Assembly (NCBI GenBank): GCA_009692905.1
Contig: SHYI01000003.1
Location: 1-28,324, forward strand
From: Chloroflexota bacterium
GTDB lineage: Bacteria; Chloroflexota; Limnocylindria; Limnocylindrales; Limnocylindraceae
DNA: 28,324 nt
Reading direction: 5' to 3'
Shown here: positions 7,482-15,248 of the stretch, piece by piece
How the letters are laid out: each line of letters begins with the position of its first letter
Position numbering within the stretch: position 1 is the stretch's first letter
Program-made: the position numbers and the translations under genes
Notes under the pieces: generated by a model
Database searches by the model: none
What the model was told of the DNA's origin: nothing
What the model saw: the letters and a program-made list of their open reading frames with translations, nothing else

Positions 7482-8006
7482 ATGGCGGAGATCTCGAAGC
7501 GCATCGAACTTGCGGTGATGAGCGCACGAACCCGCGCCCATGCCGCTGGTGATGGGCTCCTGATGTTGAGCGGCCCCAACCTCAACCTGCTCGGTGAGCG
7601 CGAGCCAGAGACCTACGGCACCACCACCCTCGCCGAGATCGAGGCCTCAGTCGCAACAGCGGCAGCTGCTGCCGGCCTGCACCTGGTTGACGCGGTGCAG
7701 TCGAATCACGAGGGTGAGCTGGTCGACCGACTCCATGTGCGCGATTTCTCGTGGCTGATCATCAACCCGAGTGGTCTCACCCACACCAGCGTCAGCCTGC
7801 GAGATGCGCTCCTGGCGGTGGAGCGACCCTTCGCCGAGGTGCACTTGAGCGATCCTGCGACGCGCGAAGCGTTCCGCAGCGTGAACTTCGTGGAAGACCT
7901 CGCCGCCGTTAGCGTGCGCGGCTACGGCGCGACCGGTTACCTGCGAGCCGTTGCCCTCATCGCAGAACTGTGGAACGCCGCTCGTGACGCGGATGGTCAC
8001 CAGTGA
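7482..8006 (+). CDS. aroQ: 3-dehydroquinate dehydratase, type II
   Basis: Dehydrates 3-dehydroquinate to 3-dehydroshikimate. The core has GPNLNLLGEREPETYG 31-46 with catalytic Y45, SNHEGELVDR 74-83, INPSGLTHTSVSLRDAL 94-110 with catalytic H101, EVHLSD 119-124 and R132. The 174-aa protein is longer than the usual 145-150 aa because of an N-terminal extension of about 25 residues. GGGAGGG at 7472-7478, 3 bases before the ATG at 7482, supports the long form, although M13 and M28 would give family-like starts. It lies 9 bp after aroKB, and its stop overlaps the GTG of the chorismate mutase. Confidence 0.94.
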   Translation: MAEISKRIELAVMSARTRAHAAGDGLLMLSGPNLNLLGEREPETYGTTTLAEIEASVATAAAAAGLHLVDAVQSNHEGELVDRLHVRDFSWLIINPSGLTHTSVSLRDALLAVERPFAEVHLSDPATREAFRSVNFVEDLAAVSVRGYGATGYLRAVALIAELWNAARDADGHQ

Positions 8007-8278
8007 GCGATCCCGCCGCACGCCTCCTAGAGATTCGCGCCGCCATCGACACCATTGATGATCAGCTACTGACGCTGCTCGCCGCACGTACCGAGCTCGC
8101 CCTTGAGGCAGGTGCGGCGAAGGCGGCACTCGGACGCGCGGTGCAGGACCCAGAGCGCGAGGCGGCGCTGCTGGCGCGCGTTGCGGCGCGGGGTGCTGGC
8201 GCCCTTACTCCTGAGGATCTGGTGGAGCTGTGGACGCTGCTGATGGCGGCGACGCGTCGGGCGGAGTCTCAGCGCTAA
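8003..8278 (+). CDS. Chorismate mutase, AroQ class (monofunctional)
   Basis: Rearranges chorismate to prephenate, the entry to Phe and Tyr synthesis. The 91-aa all-helical domain shows RAAIDTIDDQLLTLLAAR (12-29), K40 and DPEREAALLARV (49-60), matching the Arg/Lys/Glu active-site pattern of AroQ mutases (first-helix Arg, R29, K40, E53). No prephenate dehydratase or dehydrogenase domain is attached. The start is GTG at 8003 in a GTGA overlap with aroQ. It is the last gene of the operon and fits the Phe/Tyr-specific leader peptide. The last 74 bp overlap the opposite-strand gene for the four-Cys protein. Confidence 0.92.
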   Translation: MSDPAARLLEIRAAIDTIDDQLLTLLAARTELALEAGAAKAALGRAVQDPEREAALLARVAARGAGALTPEDLVELWTLLMAATRRAESQR

Positions 8279-8423
8279 ATCCAGCGCAGCGCATCACCGG
8301 CAGTCGCGGGTAGCGCGGAAAGCGGTCATCAGTATCCGACAGCCCACAGCGCATAAAGTGCGACCCGCGTCCACTCACGACGAGCCGCGCATGGATGCAG
8401 ATGGAACAGAGGCCGCTACTCAT
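8205..8423 (-). CDS. Small four-cysteine (zinc-ribbon-like) protein, function unknown
   Basis: A 72-aa frame with C6-x2-C9, C26 and C46. The core (6-50) contains SGRGSHF 17-23 and RFPRYPRLPV 34-43. I recognise this pattern (CxxCxxARxVxSxRGSxFxxC...RYPRLPVxxC) as a small conserved uncharacterised bacterial protein; that is from memory and not checked. The four Cys could bind Zn2+. An in-frame TGA 8 codons upstream leaves ATG 8421-8423 as the only ATG before the core. No Shine-Dalgarno is evident. It lies just downstream of tRNA-Ser on the same strand and may share its transcript. The Pro/Ser/Ala-rich C-terminal tail is antisense to the end of the chorismate mutase gene. Confidence 0.6.
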   Translation of the reverse strand: MSSGLCSICIHARLVVSGRGSHFMRCGLSDTDDRFPRYPRLPVMRCAGFSAETPPDASPPSAASTAPPDPQE

Positions 8424-8459
8424 GAGGCGCAGTGTGGCGCAGAGTCAGCGATTGGGGTG

Positions 8460-8551
8460 TGGCGGAGGGGGAGGGATTCGAACCCCCGCAGACCGTTGCC
8501 AGCCTGGGCTGTTTTCAAGACAGCTCCGTTCAACCACTCCGGCACCCCTCC
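8460..8551 (-). tRNA. tRNA-Ser (anticodon UGA), CCA encoded
   Basis: Folded by eye on the minus strand: perfect 7-bp acceptor (8545-8551 with 8464-8470), anticodon stem GCTGT/ACAGC (8520-8524, 8508-8512), loop CTTGAAA with anticodon TGA at 8515-8517, a long class II variable arm, T-stem GGGGG/CCCTC around TTCGAAT, discriminator G at 8463, and genomic CCA at 8460-8462. It reads UCA serine codons (and others by wobble). It starts 25 bp after the serS stop codon on the same strand. Confidence 0.97.
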
Positions 8552-8576
8552 ACGAGGGAGTGTATCGGATCGGCCG

Positions 8577-9917
8577 CTAGCTCTTGGTCGGTGGGGCGAG
8601 GTGCGTGCGCCCGCCAAGGTACGGGTGCAGCACGGCGGGAAGCTTCACGCTGCCGTCTGGCTGCGCACCATGCTCCAAGAGCGCCGCAAGCACACGTGGC
8701 ACCGCAAGCCCCGAACCATTCAACGTGTGCACCAGTTCTGGCTTCTCGCCCGCAGCGGTGCGATAACGAATCGCCATGCGGCGCGCCTGGTAGTCGCCGA
8801 AGTTTGAGCAGCTCGACACTTCCAGCCAGCGCTTCGAGCCGGGTGCCCACACCTCCAGGTCGTACTTGCGCATCTGCACGAAGCCCATGTCACCCGTTGC
8901 CATTAGCAGCACGCGATACGGGAGCTCGAGTCGCTGCAGCAGCGTTTCGGCACGGGCAGTGAGCCACTCTAGGGCGGCGGCTGACTCTGCAGGGCGTTCA
9001 AAGCTGACCATCTCCACCTTGTCGAACTGGTGCAGGCGCAGGATGCCGCGCGTCTCGCGACCAGCGGCCCCGGCCTCACGACGGAAGCAGGGGGTGTAGG
9101 CGGCGTAGCGGATCGGCAACTCCGCACCGTCGAGGATCTCGTCGCGATGCATGTTCGTCACTGGCACCTCGGCGGTTGGCGCCAAGTAGAAGCCGTCGCG
9201 ACCGACCACGTACATCTGGTCTTCCTTGTCGGGGATCTGCCCTGTGCCACGAGCCGACGCCTCGTTGATCAGGATCGGTGGCCAGATCTCGGTGAAGCCG
9301 TTCTCACGCACATGCGTGTCGAGGAACAAGTTGATGAGTGCGCGAATCAGCGCAGCGCCATCGGCGCGGTACGCCGGGAAGGCGGCACCCGCAACCTTCG
9401 CACCGCGCTCGAGGTCAAAGATGCCGAGTCGCTCCGCGACCACATCATGCTCTGGCGCTGCTGCAGTGGCTGGGTCTTCGCCCTTCGCACCGATTGCTGG
9501 ATGCCCCGCAGGTGCCCAGGTGCGAATCGTGGTGTTCGCCTCGGCGCCGCCAACGGGAATATCTTCGTCGGGCGGGTTCGGAATGCGGAGGAGCAAATCT
9601 TCGAGCTGTGCCTCAGCGGCGGCGAGCTCCTTCTCGAGCCCCTCCATCTCGGTCGCGACCTTCTGCGATTCAGCCTTCAGCGACACCACTTTTGGATCAC
9701 TGGCGGGAACGGCCGGCTTGCCGCCGAGCAGCGCACCGACTTCGGCTGAAAGGCGCTTGCGCTCGGTGCGCAGCGTGTCCACACGAACGGAGAGCGCGCG
9801 GCGTGCAGCGTCTGCCTCGAGGGCTGCGTCAACGACCTTCGGGTCTTCGCGCTTGGCGATCGCGCCCGCGCGCAGCCGGTCGGCGTCGTCGCGTAGTCGC
9901 TGTGTGCCCACACTCAT
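8577..9917 (-). CDS. serS: Seryl-tRNA synthetase
   Basis: Charges tRNA-Ser (and tRNA-Sec if present). The 446-aa class II synthetase has an N-terminal tRNA-binding coiled-coil arm (about 30-110) and a catalytic core with TAE 248-250, motif 2 FRREAGAAGRETRG 278-291, SSCSNFGDYQARR 368-380 and motif 3 GSGLAVPRVLAALLE 401-415. The frame is open further upstream, but the ATG at 9915-9917, sharing ATGA with the lysS stop, gives the family-like N-terminus. There is no own promoter space, so it is cotranscribed with lysS. The cognate tRNA-Ser gene follows 25 bp downstream. Confidence 0.96.
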   Translation of the reverse strand: MSVGTQRLRDDADRLRAGAIAKREDPKVVDAALEADAARRALSVRVDTLRTERKRLSAEVGALLGGKPAVPASDPKVVSLKAESQKVATEMEGLEKELAAAEAQLEDLLLRIPNPPDEDIPVGGAEANTTIRTWAPAGHPAIGAKGEDPATAAAPEHDVVAERLGIFDLERGAKVAGAAFPAYRADGAALIRALINLFLDTHVRENGFTEIWPPILINEASARGTGQIPDKEDQMYVVGRDGFYLAPTAEVPVTNMHRDEILDGAELPIRYAAYTPCFRREAGAAGRETRGILRLHQFDKVEMVSFERPAESAAALEWLTARAETLLQRLELPYRVLLMATGDMGFVQMRKYDLEVWAPGSKRWLEVSSCSNFGDYQARRMAIRYRTAAGEKPELVHTLNGSGLAVPRVLAALLEHGAQPDGSVKLPAVLHPYLGGRTHLAPPTKS

Positions 9918-11542
9918 GCGTTCACCCCCTGTACTGCTGCGGCATCGCGCAGCCTGGTAAGGATAAGGGTGCGATCGATCGCTGCGAGCAACCAACCCGC
10001 GCGCGGGCCGTTGGTTCGCCCGAGGAAGGCGGCGTAGAGCGAGGCGAAGGCACGAACCGGCTGCAAGCCAGCCTCTTTGGCGGCGCTGAAGATGAGCGCC
10101 TGCCAGGCGTCGCCGCTGCCGAGGGCGGCGGCATCGGCGGCGATTGCGGCTTCAATCTGCGGGGCGAGGGCACCGAGCCAGGCGCGCTCCTCGGCGCTGA
10201 GGGCCGCAACGGCATCGGTCGGTAGTTCTGGGCGCACGGCGATGCGCGCCTCATCGGGGGCGTAATCGCGCAGCCAGGTGGTCACGGCGGCGATGCGCTC
10301 GTTCAGCTCGGCTGATTCGGCGGCGGTGAGTGGACTCCCCTTCTCGGCGGCGGCTCGCTCAACAACGTTGACACCAGGAAGCTGCAGCAGGAGCGAGAGC
10401 TGCCCGAATGCTGGACGCCACGCGGCGGCAACCTCTTTCGCCGCCTCGGCGGTGCTGTCGGTGATCTGGCTGAAGAACTGCAGTCGCTCGTGATCGGGTG
10501 GCAGCTCGCCGCGCACCGTCTTGCCCGCAGTTGCGGCGCTGATGCGGTCGTACTCATCATGCAGGCGCGGAATCGCGTCGCTGCCCGCCGGATCAAAGTC
10601 GATCGCGTGGTTCGGGCGCGGTCGCAGGAAGAGGAAGCGCAACACCTCTGGGGGGATCGACTCGGAGATCGAGTGCACCGCGGCGCCAAGGCCCTTCGAG
10701 GTCGACATCTTCTTGCCGCCCACGTTGAGGAACTCGTACATCACATTGATCGGCGGCTCGCGGTCGAATACTTCGCGCGAGATCGCCTCGCTGCGATCGC
10801 GCGATCCGCCCTTCGTGCCGAGATCCTTGCCGCACCCTTCAATGGTGACGCCCATCAGCGACCACTTCGCCGCCCACTCCACGTTGAACGGCATCTTCGC
10901 CTTGCCGCCGAATGGTGCGAGTCGCCCCTCATGGCCGCACCCCTGCGCCCACTTCACATAGTCGGGAAGGCAGCGGTAGCGAATCGTCTCGCCATCCCAA
11001 TCGTCGGAGAGGGTGGTACCAACACGACCGCATGCCTCGCAGATCGCCTGAATGGGAAGCCAGCCGGCGGGGCGCTCCACGTTGCTGACGCGCACGTAGA
11101 GGTCGCGAATCACCTGCGCCTTGTCGAGGGCGGTGCGAATGAATGGATCGAGCTGCCCGGTTGGATAGATCTCCGAGAGCCAGTAGAACTCGGGGCGAAT
11201 GCCGAGGCGCGCGAACGTCGGGAAGAAGAGCGTGCCGACAAAGTGTCGTGCGTAGTTAGCGGCGCTGCTCCCCTCAGGAGCGGGAACATGTGCGAGTGGA
11301 ACGCCCATGTAGCGCTCCACCGCATCGGGGGTGAGGAGCGCCTGCGCATCCATCGCATCCATATCTTCAACGCCGTAGCGGAACTGCACGGGGATGCCGC
11401 GGTCGCGCAGGGCTCGGGCAATGGTGTCGTGCATGACCGGCCCACGAAGGCTGCCAACGTGCACCGTCCCTGATGGGGTCTTCGAGTCGTTGACGACCTG
11501 GGGCCCGGAGACACGTGCGGCGAGTTCGTCTGCCCAATACAT
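9914..11542 (-). CDS. lysS: Lysyl-tRNA synthetase, class I (archaeal type)
   Basis: Charges tRNA-Lys using a Rossmann-fold class I catalytic domain, unrelated to the class II LysRS of most bacteria. Evidence: the HIGH-like TPSGTVHVGSLRG (22-34), the KMSKS-like KKMSTSKG (277-284), cysteines C168/C171 and C191/C202 of the metal-binding insert, and a helical C-terminal anticodon domain with Asp/Ala-rich sequence. Length 542 aa is normal; the symbol lysK is also used for this class. Start ATG 11540-11542 is preceded by TAGGAT, which could be a Shine-Dalgarno (AGGA, 8 bases away) or a -10 element of a leaderless transcript. It lies 29 bp after argR and overlaps serS by 4 bp. Confidence 0.94.
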   Translation of the reverse strand: MYWADELAARVSGPQVVNDSKTPSGTVHVGSLRGPVMHDTIARALRDRGIPVQFRYGVEDMDAMDAQALLTPDAVERYMGVPLAHVPAPEGSSAANYARHFVGTLFFPTFARLGIRPEFYWLSEIYPTGQLDPFIRTALDKAQVIRDLYVRVSNVERPAGWLPIQAICEACGRVGTTLSDDWDGETIRYRCLPDYVKWAQGCGHEGRLAPFGGKAKMPFNVEWAAKWSLMGVTIEGCGKDLGTKGGSRDRSEAISREVFDREPPINVMYEFLNVGGKKMSTSKGLGAAVHSISESIPPEVLRFLFLRPRPNHAIDFDPAGSDAIPRLHDEYDRISAATAGKTVRGELPPDHERLQFFSQITDSTAEAAKEVAAAWRPAFGQLSLLLQLPGVNVVERAAAEKGSPLTAAESAELNERIAAVTTWLRDYAPDEARIAVRPELPTDAVAALSAEERAWLGALAPQIEAAIAADAAALGSGDAWQALIFSAAKEAGLQPVRAFASLYAAFLGRTNGPRAGWLLAAIDRTLILTRLRDAAAVQGVNA

Positions 11543-11571
11543 GCTGGGAATCCTAGCGCCCGCGGCGGCGG

Positions 11572-12039
11572 TTAGCCTCGCTGAGCGAGTTCGGTCAAGC
11601 GCTTGCGGAGTTTGCGCATCGCCGCCGCATCACGCACGGCCACGAAGAGGGTGTCGTCACCCGCCACTGTGCCAACGATCTCGGGGAGGCGGAGGCGGTC
11701 GAGGGAGGCGGCAATGGCGTGTGCGCTCCCTGGGAGCGTCTTGAGCACCAGGATCGAACCCGCCACCGAGGCGTCGAGTGGGATCGCGCCGAGCAGGGCA
11801 TGCAACCGCTCTTCCGAAGCGATCTCAACCGAGCGACCTGGGGCGAAGGCGTAGGCCGGTGAGCCGCCGCGATCCACCTTGATGAGGCCCAGCTCGGTGA
11901 TGTCGCGGCTGAGCGTTGCCTGTGTGGCGGGGATCCCCTGCCGCTTGAGCGCCGCTGCCAGTTCCCGCTGGGTGCGGATCGCCTGACGCGAAACGACATC
12001 GCGCAGGGCACGGTGGCGAACGCTCTTGCCGAGATCCAT
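11572..12039 (-). CDS. argR: Arginine repressor ArgR
   Basis: Arginine-responsive transcription regulator; the family forms hexamers that bind ARG boxes when arginine is present. The 155-aa protein has the N-terminal winged helix (about 5-70) with recognition motif TQATLSRDI 39-47, and the C-terminal oligomerisation/arginine-binding domain with GSAHAIAASLD 104-114 and GTVAGDDT 123-130, whose Asp pair binds arginine. The start shares its A with the uppP stop (TAATG), so translation is probably coupled. No arginine biosynthesis gene is in the window, so its targets lie elsewhere. The neighbours (uppP upstream, lysS downstream) do not explain its function. Confidence 0.95.
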   Translation of the reverse strand: MDLGKSVRHRALRDVVSRQAIRTQRELAAALKRQGIPATQATLSRDITELGLIKVDRGGSPAYAFAPGRSVEIASEERLHALLGAIPLDASVAGSILVLKTLPGSAHAIAASLDRLRLPEIVGTVAGDDTLFVAVRDAAAMRKLRKRLTELAQRG

Positions 12040-12896
12040 TACAGACCGCCTTGCAGCACGACGGAGGCAACGAGCACGGCGGCGAAGGCGAAACGATACG
12101 CCACGAAGATGCGCGTGCTGCCACCATCCAAGATGCGGAAGAGCAGCTTGATGGCGAACAGCCCTGAGATGAACGCACTCACCACACCGATCACCAAGAG
12201 TGGCGCGCTCGCCGCAAGATCTTCACTCGACTCAAGAAGGTGCTTCAGCTTGATGGTGCCAGCGCCAGCAATCGCCGGAATGCCGAGCAAGAAGCCGAAG
12301 CGTGCCGCCGCTTCACGACGGAAGCCGAGAAGGAGTCCGCCACTAATGGTTGCACCAGAGCGGCTGACCCCAGGCACCAGCGCCAGCGCCTGCGCCAGGC
12401 CGACCATGAGGCCATCGATCACGCCAACGCTCTGCAGTGGCCGCTCGCGCGTGCTGACGCGCTCGGCGAACCAGAGGAGCAGCGCGCCCACAGTAACCGC
12501 ACCCGCAACAACGAGTGGTGTGCGCACCGCACTCTCCAGCAGATCGCCGGCGGCAACGCCCAGCAGTACGGCCGGGATGGTGCCAATCACGATCGCAAGG
12601 ATGAGTCGCTCGTCGGCAGAATCGCCGCGGTGGCGTCCGCCTGACGTGATTGTTCGCAGCGCTACGAGGGTCAGCCGCGTCACGTCGCTTCGAAGTGCAA
12701 CCAGTACGGCGGCGAGGGTGCCCAAGTGAATCACCGCGCCGAAGGCGAGCGACGAGAGGAGCGGATCGCTGATGCCGAAGAGATACGGGATCGCATAGAG
12801 GTGTGCCGATGAAGAGATTGGCAGGAACTCGGTTGCACCTTGAACGAGTCCGAGCAACAGGGCGATGAGTGCTGCAGATACCGGATCGCTGCCCAT
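12039..12896 (-). CDS. uppP: Undecaprenyl-diphosphatase (BacA/UppP family)
   Basis: Integral membrane enzyme that dephosphorylates undecaprenyl pyrophosphate, recycling the lipid carrier for peptidoglycan and other envelope polymers; overproduction gives bacitracin resistance in other bacteria. Its 285 aa contain about eight hydrophobic segments and both signature regions: QGATEFLPISSSAH 19-32 and PGVSRSGATI 175-184. RBS GAGGAGG (12901-12907) precedes the ATG by 4-5 bases. It is the first gene of the minus-strand run uppP-argR-lysS-serS-tRNA-Ser. The upstream spacer contains tandem hairpins, and no clear promoter was found. Confidence 0.95.
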   Translation of the reverse strand: MGSDPVSAALIALLLGLVQGATEFLPISSSAHLYAIPYLFGISDPLLSSLAFGAVIHLGTLAAVLVALRSDVTRLTLVALRTITSGGRHRGDSADERLILAIVIGTIPAVLLGVAAGDLLESAVRTPLVVAGAVTVGALLLWFAERVSTRERPLQSVGVIDGLMVGLAQALALVPGVSRSGATISGGLLLGFRREAAARFGFLLGIPAIAGAGTIKLKHLLESSEDLAASAPLLVIGVVSAFISGLFAIKLLFRILDGGSTRIFVAYRFAFAAVLVASVVLQGGL

Positions 12897-12914
12897 CGCC
12901 CCTCCTCTCGTGCC

Positions 12915-12948
12915 GCTATGCGCCTAGCTGGCGCTGTGGGGGCATAGC
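12915..12948. repeat. Inverted repeat between hppA and uppP (left member)
   Basis: GCTATGC (12915-12921) and GCATAGC (12942-12948) form a perfect 7-bp stem enclosing a 20-base GC-rich loop. It directly abuts the next inverted repeat at 12949. No T-run follows on either strand. Confidence 0.55.
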
Positions 12949-12986
12949 ATGAGGCGGCACCCCCAAAATGGGAAGCACCGCCTCAT
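12949..12986 (-). terminator. Stem-loop downstream of hppA (possible terminator)
   Basis: ATGAGGCGG (12949-12957) and CCGCCTCAT (12978-12986) form a perfect 9-bp stem; the loop can itself pair CCC with GGG around AAAAT. It begins 21 bp after the hppA stop codon. No U-tract follows, so if it terminates transcription it does so non-canonically. Confidence 0.45.
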
Positions 12987-13007
12987 AGGTTTGCCGTAGC
13001 GCGCGGA

Positions 13008-15209
13008 CTACCCGCGAATAAAGAGCGGGGCGAGGACTAGGGTGACCGTTGCCAACAGCTTCACGAGAACGTGCAGCGATGGGCCAGCGGTGTCCTTGAA
13101 TGGGTCGCCTACGGTGTCGCCAACGACGGCGGCCGCGTGGGCGTCGCTCCCCTTGCCTAGGGCCTTCCCCTTCGCATCCTTGAGTCCGCCGGACTCGATG
13201 AACTTCTTGGCGTTATCCCATGCGCCGCCGGAGTTGTTCAACACCGTGGCCAGCAGCACGCCGCTGATCGTTCCGACGATCAAGAAGCCTGCAACCGCCT
13301 CAGCGCCGAGCAGCAGCCCAACGAGAACAGGGGTCGCCACCGCAACCACACCTGGGGCGATCATCTCGCGCAGGGCGGCAATGGTGGTGATATCAACGAC
13401 GCGCGCGTAATCCGGACGCGCCTTGTAGGTCATGATTCCAGGAATCTCGCGGAACTGGCGACGAACCTCAACAATGATCGCCTGTGCCGTGCGCCCAACG
13501 GCGCGAATGGCGAGCGAGCTGAAGAAGTACGCGAGCATCGCGCCGATGAAGGCGCCGATGAAGACGTTCACATTCGCCAGGTTGACCGACTCGATGAGCG
13601 GCCTGCCAGCGCGCTCCAGGATCAGGTTCACCTTGTCGAGATAGGCCGAGAAGAGGAGGAAGGCGGCGAGCGATGCCGAGGCGATCGCATACCCCTTGGT
13701 AAGCGCCTTCGTCGTGTTGCCGACGGCATCGAGCTTGTCGGTCACGGTGCGCACCTTCTTCGGGGCGCGGCTGAACTCAGCGATACCACCGGCGTTGTCG
13801 GTGATCGGTCCGAACGTGTCCATCGCCAAGATGTAGGCGGTGGTCATGAGCATGCCGACCGTTGCAACCGCGGTGCCGAAGATGCCGAACTTCTCGAGCG
13901 CGACGCCCGAAAGGCCTGCCGCGAGACCCGCCTGCGTGCCCAGCCAGTTCGAGGCGAAGATCGCCGCCGAGACGGAGACTGCAGTCACCAGCGTGGTCTC
14001 AAAGCCAACGGCGGTGCCAGCGATGATGTTCGTGCCTGCGCCCGTGCGGCTCGCCTCTGCGATCTCGCGAACCGGTCGATACGAGCCAGCCGTATAGAAC
14101 TGGGTGATATAGACGAACGCCACGCTGGTGGCGAGGCCAACCAGGCCAGCGCCGAAGAACCAGAGCCAGGCGTTGGAGTCACCGGCGTTCAACATCACCG
14201 CGCAGGCGAGTGCCAGACCCGCTGCGGAGAAGATGGTCGTTGCCCAGTAGCCACGGTTCAGGATGTTCATTGGATTCTCTTGGTCGTTGCCGCGCACGAA
14301 AGCCATAGCCAGGATCGTGCTGAGCAGCCCGAAGGCGTGCACCACGAGCGGGAAGAAGATCCACGACTCCGGGTGCGCCCAGCCCATGGCTTGCGCGATG
14401 TTGTAGGCGCTAACGCCCAAGATCATTGCGCCGATATTCTCAGCGGCGGTCGACTCAAAGAGGTCGGCGCCGCGGCCGGCGCAGTCGCCAACGTTGTCGC
14501 CCACGAGGTCGGCGATCACGCCTGCATTGCGGGGGTCATCCTCTGGGATCCCCTTCTCAACTTTGCCAACGAGATCGGAGCCAACATCTGCGGCCTTGGT
14601 GTAGATGCCGCCGCCGAGCTGGGCGAAGAGCGCAACGAACGATGCGCCGAAGCCGTAGCCGACGATCAGGAAGGGCGCCTCTGCTGGGCGCTCAAGGCCA
14701 CCGAAGAAGACGAAGACGGCGTAGACGCCGAGCAGTGAGAGTGCCGCAACGAGGAAGCCTGAGACGGCTCCACCGCGCATGGCAACCTGCACCGCCTTGA
14801 CGACGCCCTGACGGGCGGCGGCGGTGGTGCGCAGGTTTGCCTTCACGCTGACGTACATGCCGATGACGCCCGACACCATCGAGCAGGCGGCGCCAAAGAT
14901 GAAGGCGATTCCGGTACGAATGCCGAGGTCCGCCCCATAGATTGGGGTGGCGGCAACAGCGGCCGTCTCAAAGTTGGCGATGAGCACGCCGATCAGCACC
15001 GCCATTGCCACGGAGAGGACACCGATGGTGAAGTACTGGCGTCGCATGAACGCGACGGCCCCCTCGAAGATCATGCCCGCAACGTCTTGCATGGCGGGCG
15101 TCCCCTTGTCGCGGCGCAGCACATCGCTGGCCAACCACAAGGCGAAGAGGATTGCGATAACCGCTGCTGGCAGCACGAGCCCCTGCAGCATGAGTGACGT
15201 GATTTCCAT
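13008..15209 (-). CDS. hppA: K+-independent proton-pumping membrane pyrophosphatase
   Basis: Hydrolyses PPi and pumps H+ across the cytoplasmic membrane. The 733-aa protein has about 16 hydrophobic segments. The catalytic loop (208-253) has DVGSDLVGKVE with the acidic residues kept (Ser where DVGADLVGK is usual) and DNVGDCAGRGADLFES. The second acidic site includes DTFGPITDNAGGIAE (464-478) and GDTVGDPFKDTAGP (697-710). GNTTKA (497-502) has Lys at the position that separates K+-independent enzymes (Lys) from K+-dependent ones (Ala), so K+-independence is predicted. The ATG at 15207-15209 is chosen over a longer frame because GGAGG (15220-15224) precedes it by 10 bases and the first transmembrane helix follows. 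It would salvage energy from PPi released in tRNA charging and polymer synthesis. Confidence 0.95.
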   Translation of the reverse strand: MEITSLMLQGLVLPAAVIAILFALWLASDVLRRDKGTPAMQDVAGMIFEGAVAFMRRQYFTIGVLSVAMAVLIGVLIANFETAAVAATPIYGADLGIRTGIAFIFGAACSMVSGVIGMYVSVKANLRTTAAARQGVVKAVQVAMRGGAVSGFLVAALSLLGVYAVFVFFGGLERPAEAPFLIVGYGFGASFVALFAQLGGGIYTKAADVGSDLVGKVEKGIPEDDPRNAGVIADLVGDNVGDCAGRGADLFESTAAENIGAMILGVSAYNIAQAMGWAHPESWIFFPLVVHAFGLLSTILAMAFVRGNDQENPMNILNRGYWATTIFSAAGLALACAVMLNAGDSNAWLWFFGAGLVGLATSVAFVYITQFYTAGSYRPVREIAEASRTGAGTNIIAGTAVGFETTLVTAVSVSAAIFASNWLGTQAGLAAGLSGVALEKFGIFGTAVATVGMLMTTAYILAMDTFGPITDNAGGIAEFSRAPKKVRTVTDKLDAVGNTTKALTKGYAIASASLAAFLLFSAYLDKVNLILERAGRPLIESVNLANVNVFIGAFIGAMLAYFFSSLAIRAVGRTAQAIIVEVRRQFREIPGIMTYKARPDYARVVDITTIAALREMIAPGVVAVATPVLVGLLLGAEAVAGFLIVGTISGVLLATVLNNSGGAWDNAKKFIESGGLKDAKGKALGKGSDAHAAAVVGDTVGDPFKDTAGPSLHVLVKLLATVTLVLAPLFIRG

Positions 15210-15248
15210 ATTCGTATTTCCTCCGATGCGTCCAGTCCGTCGCGTGGC

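Noticed and set aside
10490..11473. 327-codon plus-strand frame
   Set aside because: Antisense shadow of lysS, whose catalytic motifs are intact on the minus strand.
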